Shown here in pieces: positions 10,801 through 21,497 of a stretch of 64,000 nt of DNA. The stretch is from Hymenolepis diminuta. Its lineage: Eukaryota; Platyhelminthes; Cestoda; Cyclophyllidea; Hymenolepididae. How positions within the stretch are numbered: the first letter of the stretch is position 1; every line of letters begins with the position of its first letter. The translations under genes and the position numbers were made by a program. The DNA lies in assembly GCA_900708905.1 (NCBI GenBank), contig CAADRB010000033.1, positions 912,296 to 976,295 of the forward strand. Direction: 5' to 3'. Below the pieces are notes generated by a model, which worked only from the letters and a program-made list of their open reading frames with translations, did not search any database and was not told the origin of the DNA.

Positions 10801-13800
10801 GCCGTGGATCACGGAGATTGAGAGGAAAACTCCAAGCTGAGTAGGACCTCGGTAGAGCTGTCATGAAATCTTCAATTGTAGTCAACGTAGACCCGCCACT
10901 CATTCTACGGCTTGGACGCATATTGAGTGAATATCGCTTTGACTTTAAATATAAAACCATCGCTACTAAGTTATATTTAGTAGGGTGTATAATACACTTT
11001 CGAAACGCACCTTTTTACATGGGAGATATCGATGTCGTAAAAATTTCCACCAGATATAAAAAATAAGAGCAATGAAGCAAAGCAATAAAATAATAACTGC
11101 AACACCAGTTCCGACAGGTGTGTGTGATACTCCGGAAGAAGGTTTCAGCGCTGCTGTTCGAACAACCCGAGTTTTCGTGGATGAAACAGCGAAGGAATCC
11201 TCCATGCCTGACTTGAAAATGGCGTCTTCTTCGAGAGATGAAACCACAACGGTGAATAAAGTGTAGCTTGAATCAGGTTCTAACCGAGGATCAATGTAGA
11301 TTTGGGATACTGAAGAATCAGGAAGGTTCTTTTCAATTTCTACAACCCCATCTCCAATTACTATATTATGATGTGGAATAAATCTGCTGTGGAATACTAT
11401 TCGCGAAGTTGGAGGAAGAGATAGACGTCGACGAATAAGTGAATCATTACCTGAAAATAGAAGACTGATCGGAACTCTCCCAAACTAGTTATTTCTTTAT
11501 GAGTAGACATCTAGCCTACCTAAATTAGTTGCGAATGGAAGAACTGAGAAATTGCCTGGCGCAATTGCCATGAGATAATCGGTAACTGGGCCTCCTTCAT
11601 AACCACTGATATTTGGAAAGCGAATAATTAGGGTTTCATCCGAAATCTCAATAACTTGGGGAGGAGGATGCTTGAAATTTGGATAAGCTATGAAGGGTTT
11701 TGGCGAGGTCCAAACTTCTGAAGTCACGCCCATAAATCTTTGTTCTGAAGGCATTGAAAGGAAAATATAATAAAATCTAAATTTTAAATGGAACGTCAAG
11801 GAGCAATTAACTGTTTGGATCAATCAAAATCCACAGAGTATTTTACAAATGGAACTACTTTTCAGTAGTTGGTGCGCAAAGAGCAGATTTCTAACTTAAT
11901 TGTTTAGTAGAAATTCCTATAATACCTTTAGACGCGACTGCTCGATCTTATAACATTGTACAAATTCCAGTTGAAGGTTTCCTTCTATTATCAATCGGAT
12001 TAAAGTTGGCTTGGAAAACAAAAAAATACAAATGAAAGAAGATCGTCAGTCTTCGGAACCCGTTTTATAGGACAGTTTTCCATTATATGACCTTTACTAC
12101 TGAGTCATATCTGAACCCAAAAACCTAAAAATATCTCAGGCCAAAGCCTTGCTTGAAAAGCGGTGCTGATTATTGATAAAACTCTAGAGAAATCTTTACC
12201 TTTAATAGCCTAAGCCTTTAAATTTCACTCTCTTCTCGTTCCTAACTATACAAAACTAACGACTATCTAACGTGTATCTTCGATACTATATTTCAAATGC
12301 ATAAAGCTTAGTAATTCTATCCCCTGATTCGCTTTAGCGTTATCAACCTAAATTTTAACTAATAGATATGTAAAAGCATGCGAACATACGATAAATTTCC
12401 AAACGTACCTGAAGCCGAAACCGCCCATCCATAGATTCGATAACGTGTAGCTGGATAGATGTCGGAAGTAAATGAAAAGTGTTCCATTGCTCCAAAAGCA
12501 CATTGAACCGCTGCTCCTCTTTCACCTAGATTAACTGGTTTTGGGAGTCTACTCTCCACGGGAAAGGCTGATACCTAAGAAATCGAAAATGGCATCGTTA
12601 ATGACAATTAATAACCTCCTCTCCAATAGGAACATGAGTCTTATTTTCTAAGTTCCACGATTTGATTGGACTTACATTCATCTCTTGTCTCTCTGTCATA
12701 AATATTGTTCAAATATAGCACTTGATGCTATATTTAAGTTATTAATTGATTACTAATAAGCCAATAATACAAATCTATAGAATGGGAATTAATGTGAGAC
12801 TGGCAAGTTACTTTCGATCGGAAGGGCAAAAAATGGACTAAAATTTAAAAGAAATCAATGATCATCTATATCCTAATAAAAGATCATCGGACTGCTTCTC
12901 ATTGTTAAAGTAGGAAATATTAATTTGCTCGTTTATTTATAAAGTTAGTGCATGACAGACTTGTCGGAGAAGCAGATGTACAGCTTGTAAGAATATTATT
13001 TTGAGTATAGGAAGATTTCCTCAATGAAATTCGGGATTTTTACTTCACTTCTTCGCTGTAAATATTTGTCAAAAGGTCCTATAAAGGGATTCGTAATGAA
13101 TTCAATGTCAACACTGTGGATGACACTCTGATATATGGCATTTTAACCACTTCTGTTATTTAAAAAACTTAACAACCTTCAATTCCACCACTTTTGCTCG
13201 ATTTCTCTTGAAGTAGGGATTTTGGCTTTTTGAGACAGGGATCGATATTCTTAACCCCTTTAGCCAGATTGTCCGATCAAACGAAAGGCTCCCTTGACAT
13301 CTTCGTTGGTTTATATTATTCGTTACCTTGTGCATGCTTTCTTTGATCAAATTTAAGTCCACTCCCCCTCTTTTTAACTAAAAACGATACCAAAGTATCA
13401 TTTTAATCTCATTTACAACATATAGATTTCTACTGAATCATAATGTCCCTGTTCGAAGACAGTACACTCATGGATTTAATACCCATCTAGGTATGTACTT
13501 CAGGTTTAATATATACAAAATCTTCAAACCCTTCCGCAAGATCTCAAACGGGTTGAAATTAGCGCAAATATCTACCTTGAAAATGTTGAAATTCACACAA
13601 AATTTTCATACGGTTAAACGTAAAAAGACGTCGAATTGTAGACACGCTAAGAAGGTCGGAAGTTAGTTGTTCAGATGCATCGCCAGTGATGAGTTATTTT
13701 AGGAATATGTACCCAGATCGACATAAACGCCATCAAGAACGGCCATGCAAACATCAAAATCACGAGTTATGCAATGGACTCCGAAAAAATAGCATAAAAC

Positions 13801-16800
13801 TAAATGTGAGTCTCTTTTCAAAAGATATTTAAAAATAGCCACAACACATTCTCCCGAGCTGAGAACTAAAGAAGTAAAAAAATAGGATCTCCCAACTCTT
13901 TCTCCCAATTATATCCTCACGGCAACAACTTTGACTCGCTTGTCTAATTAGTGTAGACGCATAATATCTTTACAAATAGACGAATAACCCATGAATGATG
14001 CATAATATGAGGGGTAATTTATTACGTCGCTTTAACAAATACCGATAGGCGTGAGTCGAAAAATAAACTCATTAATTATTCACTTTCTTTGTCANNNNNN
14101 NNNNNNNNNNNNNNNNNNNNNNNNNNNNNNNNNNNNNNNNNNNNNNNNNNNNNNNNNNNNNNNNNNNNNNNNNNNNNNNNNNNNNNNNNNNNNNNNNNNN
14201 NNNNNNNNNNNNNNNNNNNNNNNNNNNNNNNNNNNNNNNNNNNNNNNNNNNNNNNNNNNNNNNNNNNNNNNNNNNNNNNNNNNNNNNNNNNNNNNNNNGA
14301 TCGAATTCTAGTTAAAAGACAACTGATTTTCAACTCGGCGGTTTGCGGAGATGGTTGAAAAGCCACTCAGATGAACAAAAATATTGGGCGGTTTCATCTT
14401 CCTCATTAGCAAATGGAAATGGAATTCGCAGACAGATAAAGATAATATATACGTTGGGCGTTCTATCTAATAGAGATATAATCTCCCAAAGTTGTGAAAT
14501 TCTATTGACTAATTAATAGTAATACTTCCCAAACTTGTTTAGGAAAGCGTCTTCCAACCCTCATCTCGAGTCAGTTAGTGACACCATTGAGTCTGCTGAG
14601 AAACTCGAATTCTGTCAGCCCCTTATTTACCAAGCTTAACCAGTGTGGCTGGCCTTCAGCTGACTGAGTGTGCACCGATGGACATTGAATCCATGGCCTC
14701 TGATTTTGCAGACGAGTACGTTAACTACACCACCAGTAGACATTGGCTAAGTAGATTTATCAGAACAGACGTTAACGTGTAGGTCTATAGATTTCTACGC
14801 CCAAGATTTCCTAGACGTAACCTGGTAACTTCCATCAATTAGAGTCTGAAAATAGACCAAGTGTTGATTTAATATTTTAAGAGATTCCACAAGAATAACC
14901 CGCAGAATATACCAGATATCTATGCCAGGAGATTACAAGGCACAAAGTCCAGTTGAAATTTACATTAACGAGTCTATGTCAGATATTTATGAATGTATTA
15001 GCTAAATAGCGAAGAAGCATTTTGGAAATGGTTGGACTGAGTTAAGTTGTTGTCAGCAAAACCCTGGTAACTCAATAAATAAAAGTGGAACTACCTTCCA
15101 ATCTTTCAAATTTAGTCAACTCTAGGTTTGTAATTTTTTAACTATACATAGTACAGTTTTACCCGATCACCTTCAAAACTAAGCTCTCAAACATTTTAAG
15201 TTGTGAAGGACTATAAAACAAGGGGCAACGGTGCGGAAATTGGTCTTTGGAGCAAAATCTCATAATTTCAACTTTCCATTAGCTTATATTATTGAAAATA
15301 ATATACAGTCTGTCTAATTCATGTCTTTCAAACAACCTCTGATCAAAACGAGCTAAATAAAATTAATCAGATACCGAAATGCAATAAAGTAATGTGTATC
15401 ATAATAAGTCTCAAGATCATTTAGGGAGGCATTTTCCAGCAATTATCTTGAGTGTTGAGTGAAGTCATGGAGAGTTGAATTATACTACTTTCTATAATAG
15501 CCGAATCTGACCAATGGGGTTGGCGATTCCGCTCACTACGTGTTAACCGAAGGATATCAAACCCGAGCTCCGATCCACGTGTATCATACTTAAGTATTCA
15601 TAAAAGCAACTGAATTCCAGATACGTAGACAAGGAGCATTCTTGAATATGAAAGAATGATACTGACAAACGGTAGAATAGATTAGTTGCTCTTGGTAATA
15701 GAGAGAACGAATCTATCGAGACAGCAGAATCATCTGTTCAATACCATCAACTGAACACCTTGGACATGAAGTTACTCAAGAACCCAGAGGTCAAATCCGG
15801 ATATTCAAACTCTGAAGCATTGAAACATGACGTCACAAAAACTACTAATTAAGTAAAGAGTGAGCAATCTGATGAATCCAGAAATCAAATGTGGAAAGAC
15901 TCTATCGGGGTCTCGACTTTATTCTCTAATTAAACGCTCATTACAATATTTAACCATTCCCCCTTTTTAAATGCTTTCTCGTGATTGACAATTGTAATAG
16001 TTTAGGCTTAGGATGGGGGGCAGGACTTATATCGGATAACTCAAAAAGTGTATTTGTCCATAATGATTCCTATGAATCAAGTGACAAAGCAGACTCATTT
16101 TGATTACAAATCCTCACACAGTCCCTTTTATTAATCACACTTGTCCAATCAGCACCTAGTGCATAGTCCACAAATAACACACTATTTGAAGTGTCCCCTA
16201 TTACAATGACGGCGGTATCTCGGGTTAATGAATTCATTTTTCATTGAATGTCCCGCACATACCCTTTTAGTTCGGACGGCCATTGGGAACCGTAAGGTAA
16301 AACTATCGCAAGGGCTAGTAGGGCAGTGATTAAATTTCTTGTCCGCGAAGTCAGCAGTCGCGGATGTGGTGCACATCTAGTTGGCAGAGTGGTCAGTGTG
16401 TTGGCTAATAAAGGGGGCGGCAGAATTCTAGTTTCTCAATAGGGAGGCATCTTGACGCCTCCTTTCTACCCAAGATAACTGTTGTAAAACATTTTCCTAG
16501 ACAGATTTAGGAGTTACAACTGAATCTGATTAATTCTCGTATTCAGTTTATCATTCGACTTCTCACTTTAAATACATTACAGCTAGTAGTAAAATGACTC
16601 CGAAGTTGACCTTCAGCTATCTCAAATTTTCTTTTAGCTATTTAATATTGTGAAAATCCCCTTGGGAAGCACTAATCCTCTAGCGCAAAGCTGATGACCC
16701 CGCCAACATTCAACAGTTTATATTCTCTTCTGATATATCCCACAACATTGGTGACTTTGCTATTCTCCTCTGAGGTCATCAATGGTTGGTCACCTTTCCT

Positions 16801-19800
16801 ACTAATATTTACGCAAGAACACTCGTTTATAAGGACAGCACTTTGAAAAAAGATAAACTGCTACTAGAAAGAAGAGGTTCTGCTAGCTCTTTACTAAATC
16901 TTAATAAAAACTTCGCGGACGAACTTAAGGTTGCTTCTTCAAGCTTTTGAAAGAATATATCACGGAACATTTCAAAATATATGTTCGAAAATTGTTTGCA
17001 ATTAATTGAGGCTGGGACTTACCGTTCTAGGGACCTGATTTCAATATAAGAGGACGGAGGCAAATTTTGAAATAGTATCAAAACCAGAATTTACATATAC
17101 AGCTCCAGTTGTGATTAGGGTCTCTTTATCCTTAAAACTTCATTTCCTGAGATCTCGGGAACGTTTGGTCAGAGTCTAGCAGTCAAGGTGCGTGGGTGAA
17201 ATTGTAGACACCGGTTTTTGTAAGATTCGCATTCCCTTGTATTTTCTTAATCTCATTCACTTCAAAATGTTCTAATTGCAGAAGGGAGCATACGCCCGAA
17301 CTAACTGTATTTAAATGCTTGAGTGATGGTGCTATTTCCAGCTTTAATGTTTACAGAACCGTTTGTTAGAGTATGCAAGACTGTTCTAATGACAAAGGTA
17401 GCAGGCCAGAGCTAACTTACATGAATTTAACATAGTACGACTCACTGGGGTTTTGAAGATGCATATACTAAGAGTAAATATTCTAATTAAAACGAAAAAA
17501 TGCTCCCTTTATCCTAAAGTAGGCATAATTAAAGTTAAAAGTCATATTCTAGTCAAATATGACCCAGTCATTAGGACTTTTATCAATCGACTCATGTTAG
17601 CTAATCTTAGTCCTTAATTCGAGGTCACAGATGTGTTCCATCGATCGTAAAAACGTTGTCCCTTATCAAGTATATATTCTCACACTTCTACAATCGACGA
17701 CTTTTGCTAATCCCGGAAAAACGTGAAAATTTTCCATTAGTTCATGCTAGCATTTTAAAGAAAGTTTCAAAAGTCTTACCCACAATTGAACTGGCTCAGC
17801 GATCTCAGCCTCACTGATTTGAACGCGAATCCCAAAACGGTCATAACTTCGTTCTAGATGATTGATTTTTACCATAGGTACCGACTGAGCTTCAATTTCC
17901 GTAAAGGTGGTGAATATAAAATGACCCAGACCATCAAGAGTATGGATATTGCTTTCAATTCCACCCATTTTGATTCCAGAACATGCTACACTACCCTGTT
18001 CGTAAATAGCGAATATCTACAAAGGTAGAGAATTTGTATTATAGGATAGTGAGATACAAACCTGAGCTGCATATCTGTGTCCAGGGCGTAGAAATTGTGT
18101 GACAATTGATGTTGAAAAGGTGTCAGTTCTATAGCGCTTGATAATAACCCCTTCAGGGGATAGAGAGCTCGGTTCGGTATCTTGACCTAGACCTGCTAAA
18201 CTTAGTTCGTAGCCGACTAAGTCACCTAGACCGCAAGATATTGATCCGTGATGCCATTGGAAAACCGCCCAATTTGTGGATAGACCAACCAGACTACAAT
18301 CGCGGGGACCGTTAAGACGTTCTGATTGAAATAAAAGAACGCCTTAGATTTATTAAAAAAAGGCCAACATCTGAAGAAAAAATTAACGATAAAATATAAA
18401 AAAGAACGAACAATGACGCCCAGTTAATGCCAAATTATTTTTATTAAATATGTAGATAATTATCAAAATTGATTGCTTTGTTAGGCCAGATTACCATTAC
18501 TATGCTGAAAAAATAGAAAAGGAGATTCAATTTATAATTAAATCAGTCCAGATATCTCCGCTAAAAATGGGTAATGTTAATTAGAAAACCAAAAAATTTA
18601 TTTCAGCTACAAATTTAATAATACCGGCTCTTGGAAGCATACATCTAATGAAGATATGGGGCTGGAACATGGAATTTTTCGATATTTAATTAAGAATTAT
18701 TATCAGTTCTATAAATTGGCAACACGCAGTAGTTAGGCAGAAGATTTTAACGAGTACAATTTCTACCGTATTTTCAGTTTCCTACTTGTTAATAAGTTTC
18801 TCTGGATAAAATCTCCATAGGAATTATAACTATTCAAAAATGGAATCTCCTGTAAGCCATAATCGAAATATACACTATCAAACTACAGACAGTAAATTTC
18901 AGTTGAATAAGGAAAGCTTTGTTTAACACCCAAACAGGAAACTAATGATACGAATCATAACTCAGGAGCAACAAAAGCATATTAAACATGGTTAATATTA
19001 ACAGTGCAAAAGTTAAACACATACTATGCAATTTTCCCAGGCCTAGTATAGGTGCAAGTAAGCAATTGAAAAAAGAAACAAATATCAAAAAATCATACCG
19101 ATAATTAACTCGAAGAGAAAGTACTGAAAACATACCTCCAGAAGATATAGTATTGTTAAATGCGAGGCTGTTAGGGTGGTTTGTTGCGGCGATGGTTTGA
19201 ATGATCGAATTGTCAGAAGTCACAAATGGAACGGCATTTGAGTGCCAATCTAAGTGTAAGTATTTGGCGACTGGTAGTAATGGAACGATGACAAATCTTC
19301 AGCATTATATACTTTTATTTCATAAAATTTCCTTAAGTTTCAACCCCTCGAAGAGAACTATTTTTCAACTCATATTTAAGTAAGCAACTCTCTCAATTAA
19401 ATTAAGTAAGAAGTCACAAGCTCAATGTCCATCGGACTGGTTAGGGAAATATGGTTGAATGTCAACTTCTCGAGAGAGTAGTTCACTGTAAACTTCTTCA
19501 TATCGGCTTGGGGAGTTTAACTCAAGCCCGCTGAATGAAAGCGTTTTCAGGCACTCATCTTGGGCAGAGAACCACCATCCTAGTGCAACTCTTACGAGAA
19601 AAAATCATTCTGCTATCCAACTATGGACTTATTTTAACCAATTTAGCTAGCTAGCTAACTCAATGGGTATGCACCGATAACTATCGAACCCTCTGATTCG
19701 AAAAGGATAAGCTGACCGCTACATTTAGATCATTTTCCTTGATTACTGGCTTAACAAAATTGTAATCATATTATGAATTTATTTTTATTAAATAATTTTG

Positions 19801-20944
19801 GAATTTAAACTTCTACGTTTATCTGCCAATAAACGTAGAATCATGCTAAATTTTCACCATAAAAGCAAAAGCACTGAAAAGTTTGGTGACAAATACTACA
19901 TTTATATCGAGAAAACAAAGAAGATAAAATAGATTTAGTACCACGAACATCTCTTTATCAAATAGACTGCTTAAAATTGAGAAAAGACAATTTAGTAAAT
20001 AAAATGTATACATTAGTTCTAGCATAACCCACCTTCTTTGGGAACAAAAACTGTCTCTGAAGGAGGACTGGGTACTCCGTCTTCAAGGTATCCGTCACCC
20101 CCACCAGCTTCCACAAAAAAAATTGGAGTAATTTGGGCCCAATAGGTCTCTCCAGGTTTAACGTTAGTAAACGCCTCACGACAAATATCCATCATTACTT
20201 GATCCACTGAAACTGTCTTAGTTTCTGTCATGTTACCCGAAAATAATTCAACTCTAAAACATGAAATAATATTAGGGATGCATAAAATTAGTTGTAAACG
20301 TATTAAGAAGCTCACATACCGGTATTCACGAACATCCGCATTTCCGATATCAACTGAAAAGTTAAATGGATACCAAGAAACGGATATTTTTGAGCATTCA
20401 ACCTCCAGTTGAGGAGGATTCGTCAATTTTGCTCGGACTACAACAGAACTGTAAGGTATCAATGATAGAGAATCTACCCTTTTGACAACCAGGTCCAAAT
20501 CTATCAGGCGTACAGCGATTAGGAAAAATGCAATTTCCATTTATATGAGAACAATTGTTTTCTGGTGTGCAACTACATTTAAAAGCGCAGTCAAGACCAA
20601 AGTAACCATGATCGCATGCTATGAAAAGTAATTAAATTGGAACTAGAGGACTTACCTGTTTGACATGCAGGAAAACCAATATAACCGGGGCTGCAAGATC
20701 CCGATATACAACCTGGACTATCAGTAGTACTATTACAATTATTCTCCAGACAGTGACAGGGGAGGGAACAGTGCGATCCGAAGAATCCAGGAGTGCAAAA
20801 CTCTTTATAAAGAATAACGAATTTATTAATCTATGTGATGGATTAATTCAGAACAAATAAACGCTAACTCGTCTGGTATTTAAATTATTCACCTTTCGTT
20901 AATGAGGATTCAATTAAAAATAAGAATAGAATAAGATTGATCAT
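4839..20944 (-). CDS. Receptor-type protein tyrosine phosphatase, EGF-like and FNIII ectodomain, two degenerate PTP domains
   Basis: Eighteen exons: 20944-20893, 20802-20656, 20618-20478, 20437-20320, 20253-20033, 19249-19136, 18321-18062, 18016-17780, 12574-12409, 11744-11520, 11450-11011, 10942-10704, 10629-10305, 8993-8639, 8237-8014, 7293-7027, 5970-5278, 5207-4839. All phases close, giving 1530 residues. Residues 1-17 are a signal peptide (MINLILFLFLIESSLTK). About 18-113 form cysteine-rich EGF-like repeats and about 114-640 are fibronectin III-like. The membrane span is about 677-695. PTP domain 1 (about 790-1085) has KNRC at 807-810, FWPD near 895, and VHCEDGISR with C1011 and R1017. 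Domain 2 (about 1100-1415) has LCGDGATR with C1362 and R1368. The WPD loops read W959-R-C and W1330-R-F, so the catalytic aspartate is missing in both. The tail is Ser/acidic rich. The 5.2 kb intron 8 contains the assembly gap. Closest class is LAR/PTPRK-like receptor phosphatases; no orthology is claimed. Confidence 0.85.
5971..7026. other. Receptor phosphatase intron 16
   Basis: 1056 nt between two phase-0 exons. Only short chance frames; no recognised repeat or RNA. Confidence 0.5.
8994..10304. other. Receptor phosphatase intron 13 with coding-like sequence
   Basis: 1311 nt between the exon ending FWPD and the exon beginning KNRTEM. It is richer in open frames than the other introns. On the - strand, two segments with splice signals and phase 0 at both ends (9597-9520 and 9458-9369) could be cassette exons. 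On the + strand, the frame from 9752 to 10186 stays open. See findings. Confidence 0.5.
9774..10190 (+). other. Possible nested coding sequence, + strand (unrecognised)
   Basis: A polypyrimidine acceptor (CTTCTTCCACTGTCAG) ends at 9773 and the following frame stays open for about 136 codons to a TAA at 10184-10186. Segments such as LLISNVCNPDPGVFKVELKLN and ELQQDDLTNLIIELRDLF read like ordinary protein. A strong internal acceptor (CTTTTTTTTCAG, ending at 10140) and a possible donor (GCA|GTAAATG near 10027) allow a second form ending at TGA 10188-10190. An upstream open segment starting at 9586 ends in a good GTAAGT donor at 9712, but its phase does not fit this frame. I do not recognise the product. 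It may be a nested gene, an old insertion or chance. Confidence 0.25.
13028..13160 (+). repeat. Dispersed repeat, copy A
   Basis: Shares ordered blocks with 31583-31715: TCGG.ATTTTT.CTTC at the left and GGATGACA.TCTGATATAT.. at the right, with similar spacing. Family not recognised. Confidence 0.45.
14095..14298. other. Assembly gap (204 N)
   Basis: A run of undetermined bases inside intron 8 of the receptor phosphatase. Reading frames drawn across it are artefacts. Confidence 0.99.
14545..14745 (-). mobile_element. tRNA-derived SINE-like element, copy 1
   Basis: Read on the - strand: a tRNA-like head (GTGGTGTAGTTAACG as A-box region, GGATTCAATGTCC as B-box region), then CATCGGTGCACA, GGCCAGCCACACTGGTTAAG, and a tail with GAATTCGAGTTTCTC. 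This is the best-preserved copy for defining the family, which recurs at eight other sites in the window. Confidence 0.65.
15495..15580 (-). mobile_element. SINE-like element, partial copy 2
   Basis: On the - strand it keeps the B-box-like GGTTTGATATCC, the following CGGTTAACACGTAGTGAGC, and GCCAACCCCATTGGTCAG, in the same order as copy 1. The head and tail are eroded. Confidence 0.45.
16305..16490 (+). mobile_element. SINE-like element, copy 3
   Basis: The + strand shows a weak tRNA-like head, then GATGTGGTGCACATC, a GTTGG..AGTGTGTTGGCTAA block, GGCGGCAGAATTCTAGTTTC and GGGAGGCATC..CTCC, matching the tail of copies 1, 7 and 9. Confidence 0.45.
19545..19735 (-). mobile_element. SINE-like element, copy 4
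   Basis: On the - strand: AATCAGAGGGTTCGATAGTTA (B-box GGTTCGA), ATCGGTGCATACC, ATTGGTTAAAATAAG, then a tail with GCAGAATGATTTTTTCTC and CTCTGCCCAAGATGAG. Lies in intron 5 of the receptor phosphatase (19250-20032). Confidence 0.5.
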
Positions 20945-21497
20945 TTCAGCATTCACAATACTTCTTTCACAAAAAATATATTTGAATGTGAGAAAACAGA
21001 TATAATCCTTTTATTGGTGGAATATATCTTTCTCGTGACCTTAGTTGGTTATGTGGTTTATGTAAACAATTATAAAGATTAATTACTTAAAATTTACTAA
21101 TATTATAAATTTAGTATCAATCATACATTAAGTATCATAAATCCTGGCAGTCTTTATTTTAACACTAAAATTTGTAGTATTTAATAGTACTAATTCTAAA
21201 GGCATTTATTTCGTCCTGTATTTCAGTTACAGATAAAGACTATTGGTAAGTAAATTAAGGTAATTTTGGAATATTGTAGTAAAACCAGTGTATACAGTTT
21301 TTATGCAATTTCTCCTTTTATTTATATATTTAAAAATTGCATACCTAAGATTTCTCTTCAGAAAGTTTTTTTATAAATTCACTAAATATTTTATACTGTA
21401 TTTATTATTTATCTCTATTTCTTAAAACCACCTTTTCAAAGGTCGTTGCTAATAGTTTCGGACGCTTTTTACATTATTGGTACACTTTCTGCATACT
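20945..21497. promoter_or_regulatory. Divergent intergenic region, likely bidirectional promoter
   Basis: Only 553 bp separate the start codons of the receptor phosphatase (-) and the kelch gene (+), so both promoters and 5' UTRs must lie here or overlap. The sequence is very AT-rich. No clear TATA box or initiator could be assigned to either gene. Confidence 0.5.

Larger units (their letters stand above)
12575..17779. other. Receptor phosphatase intron 8 (5.2 kb)
   Basis: Longest intron of the gene. It holds a dispersed repeat (13028-13160), an assembly gap (14095-14298) and three SINE-like copies (14545-14745, 15495-15580, 16305-16490). No exon needs to be missing, because exons 8 and 9 join in phase 0. 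A small exon lost in the gap cannot be excluded. Confidence 0.6.

Noticed and set aside
14051..14366. Frames of 86-96 codons across the N run
   Set aside because: They consist almost entirely of undetermined residues.
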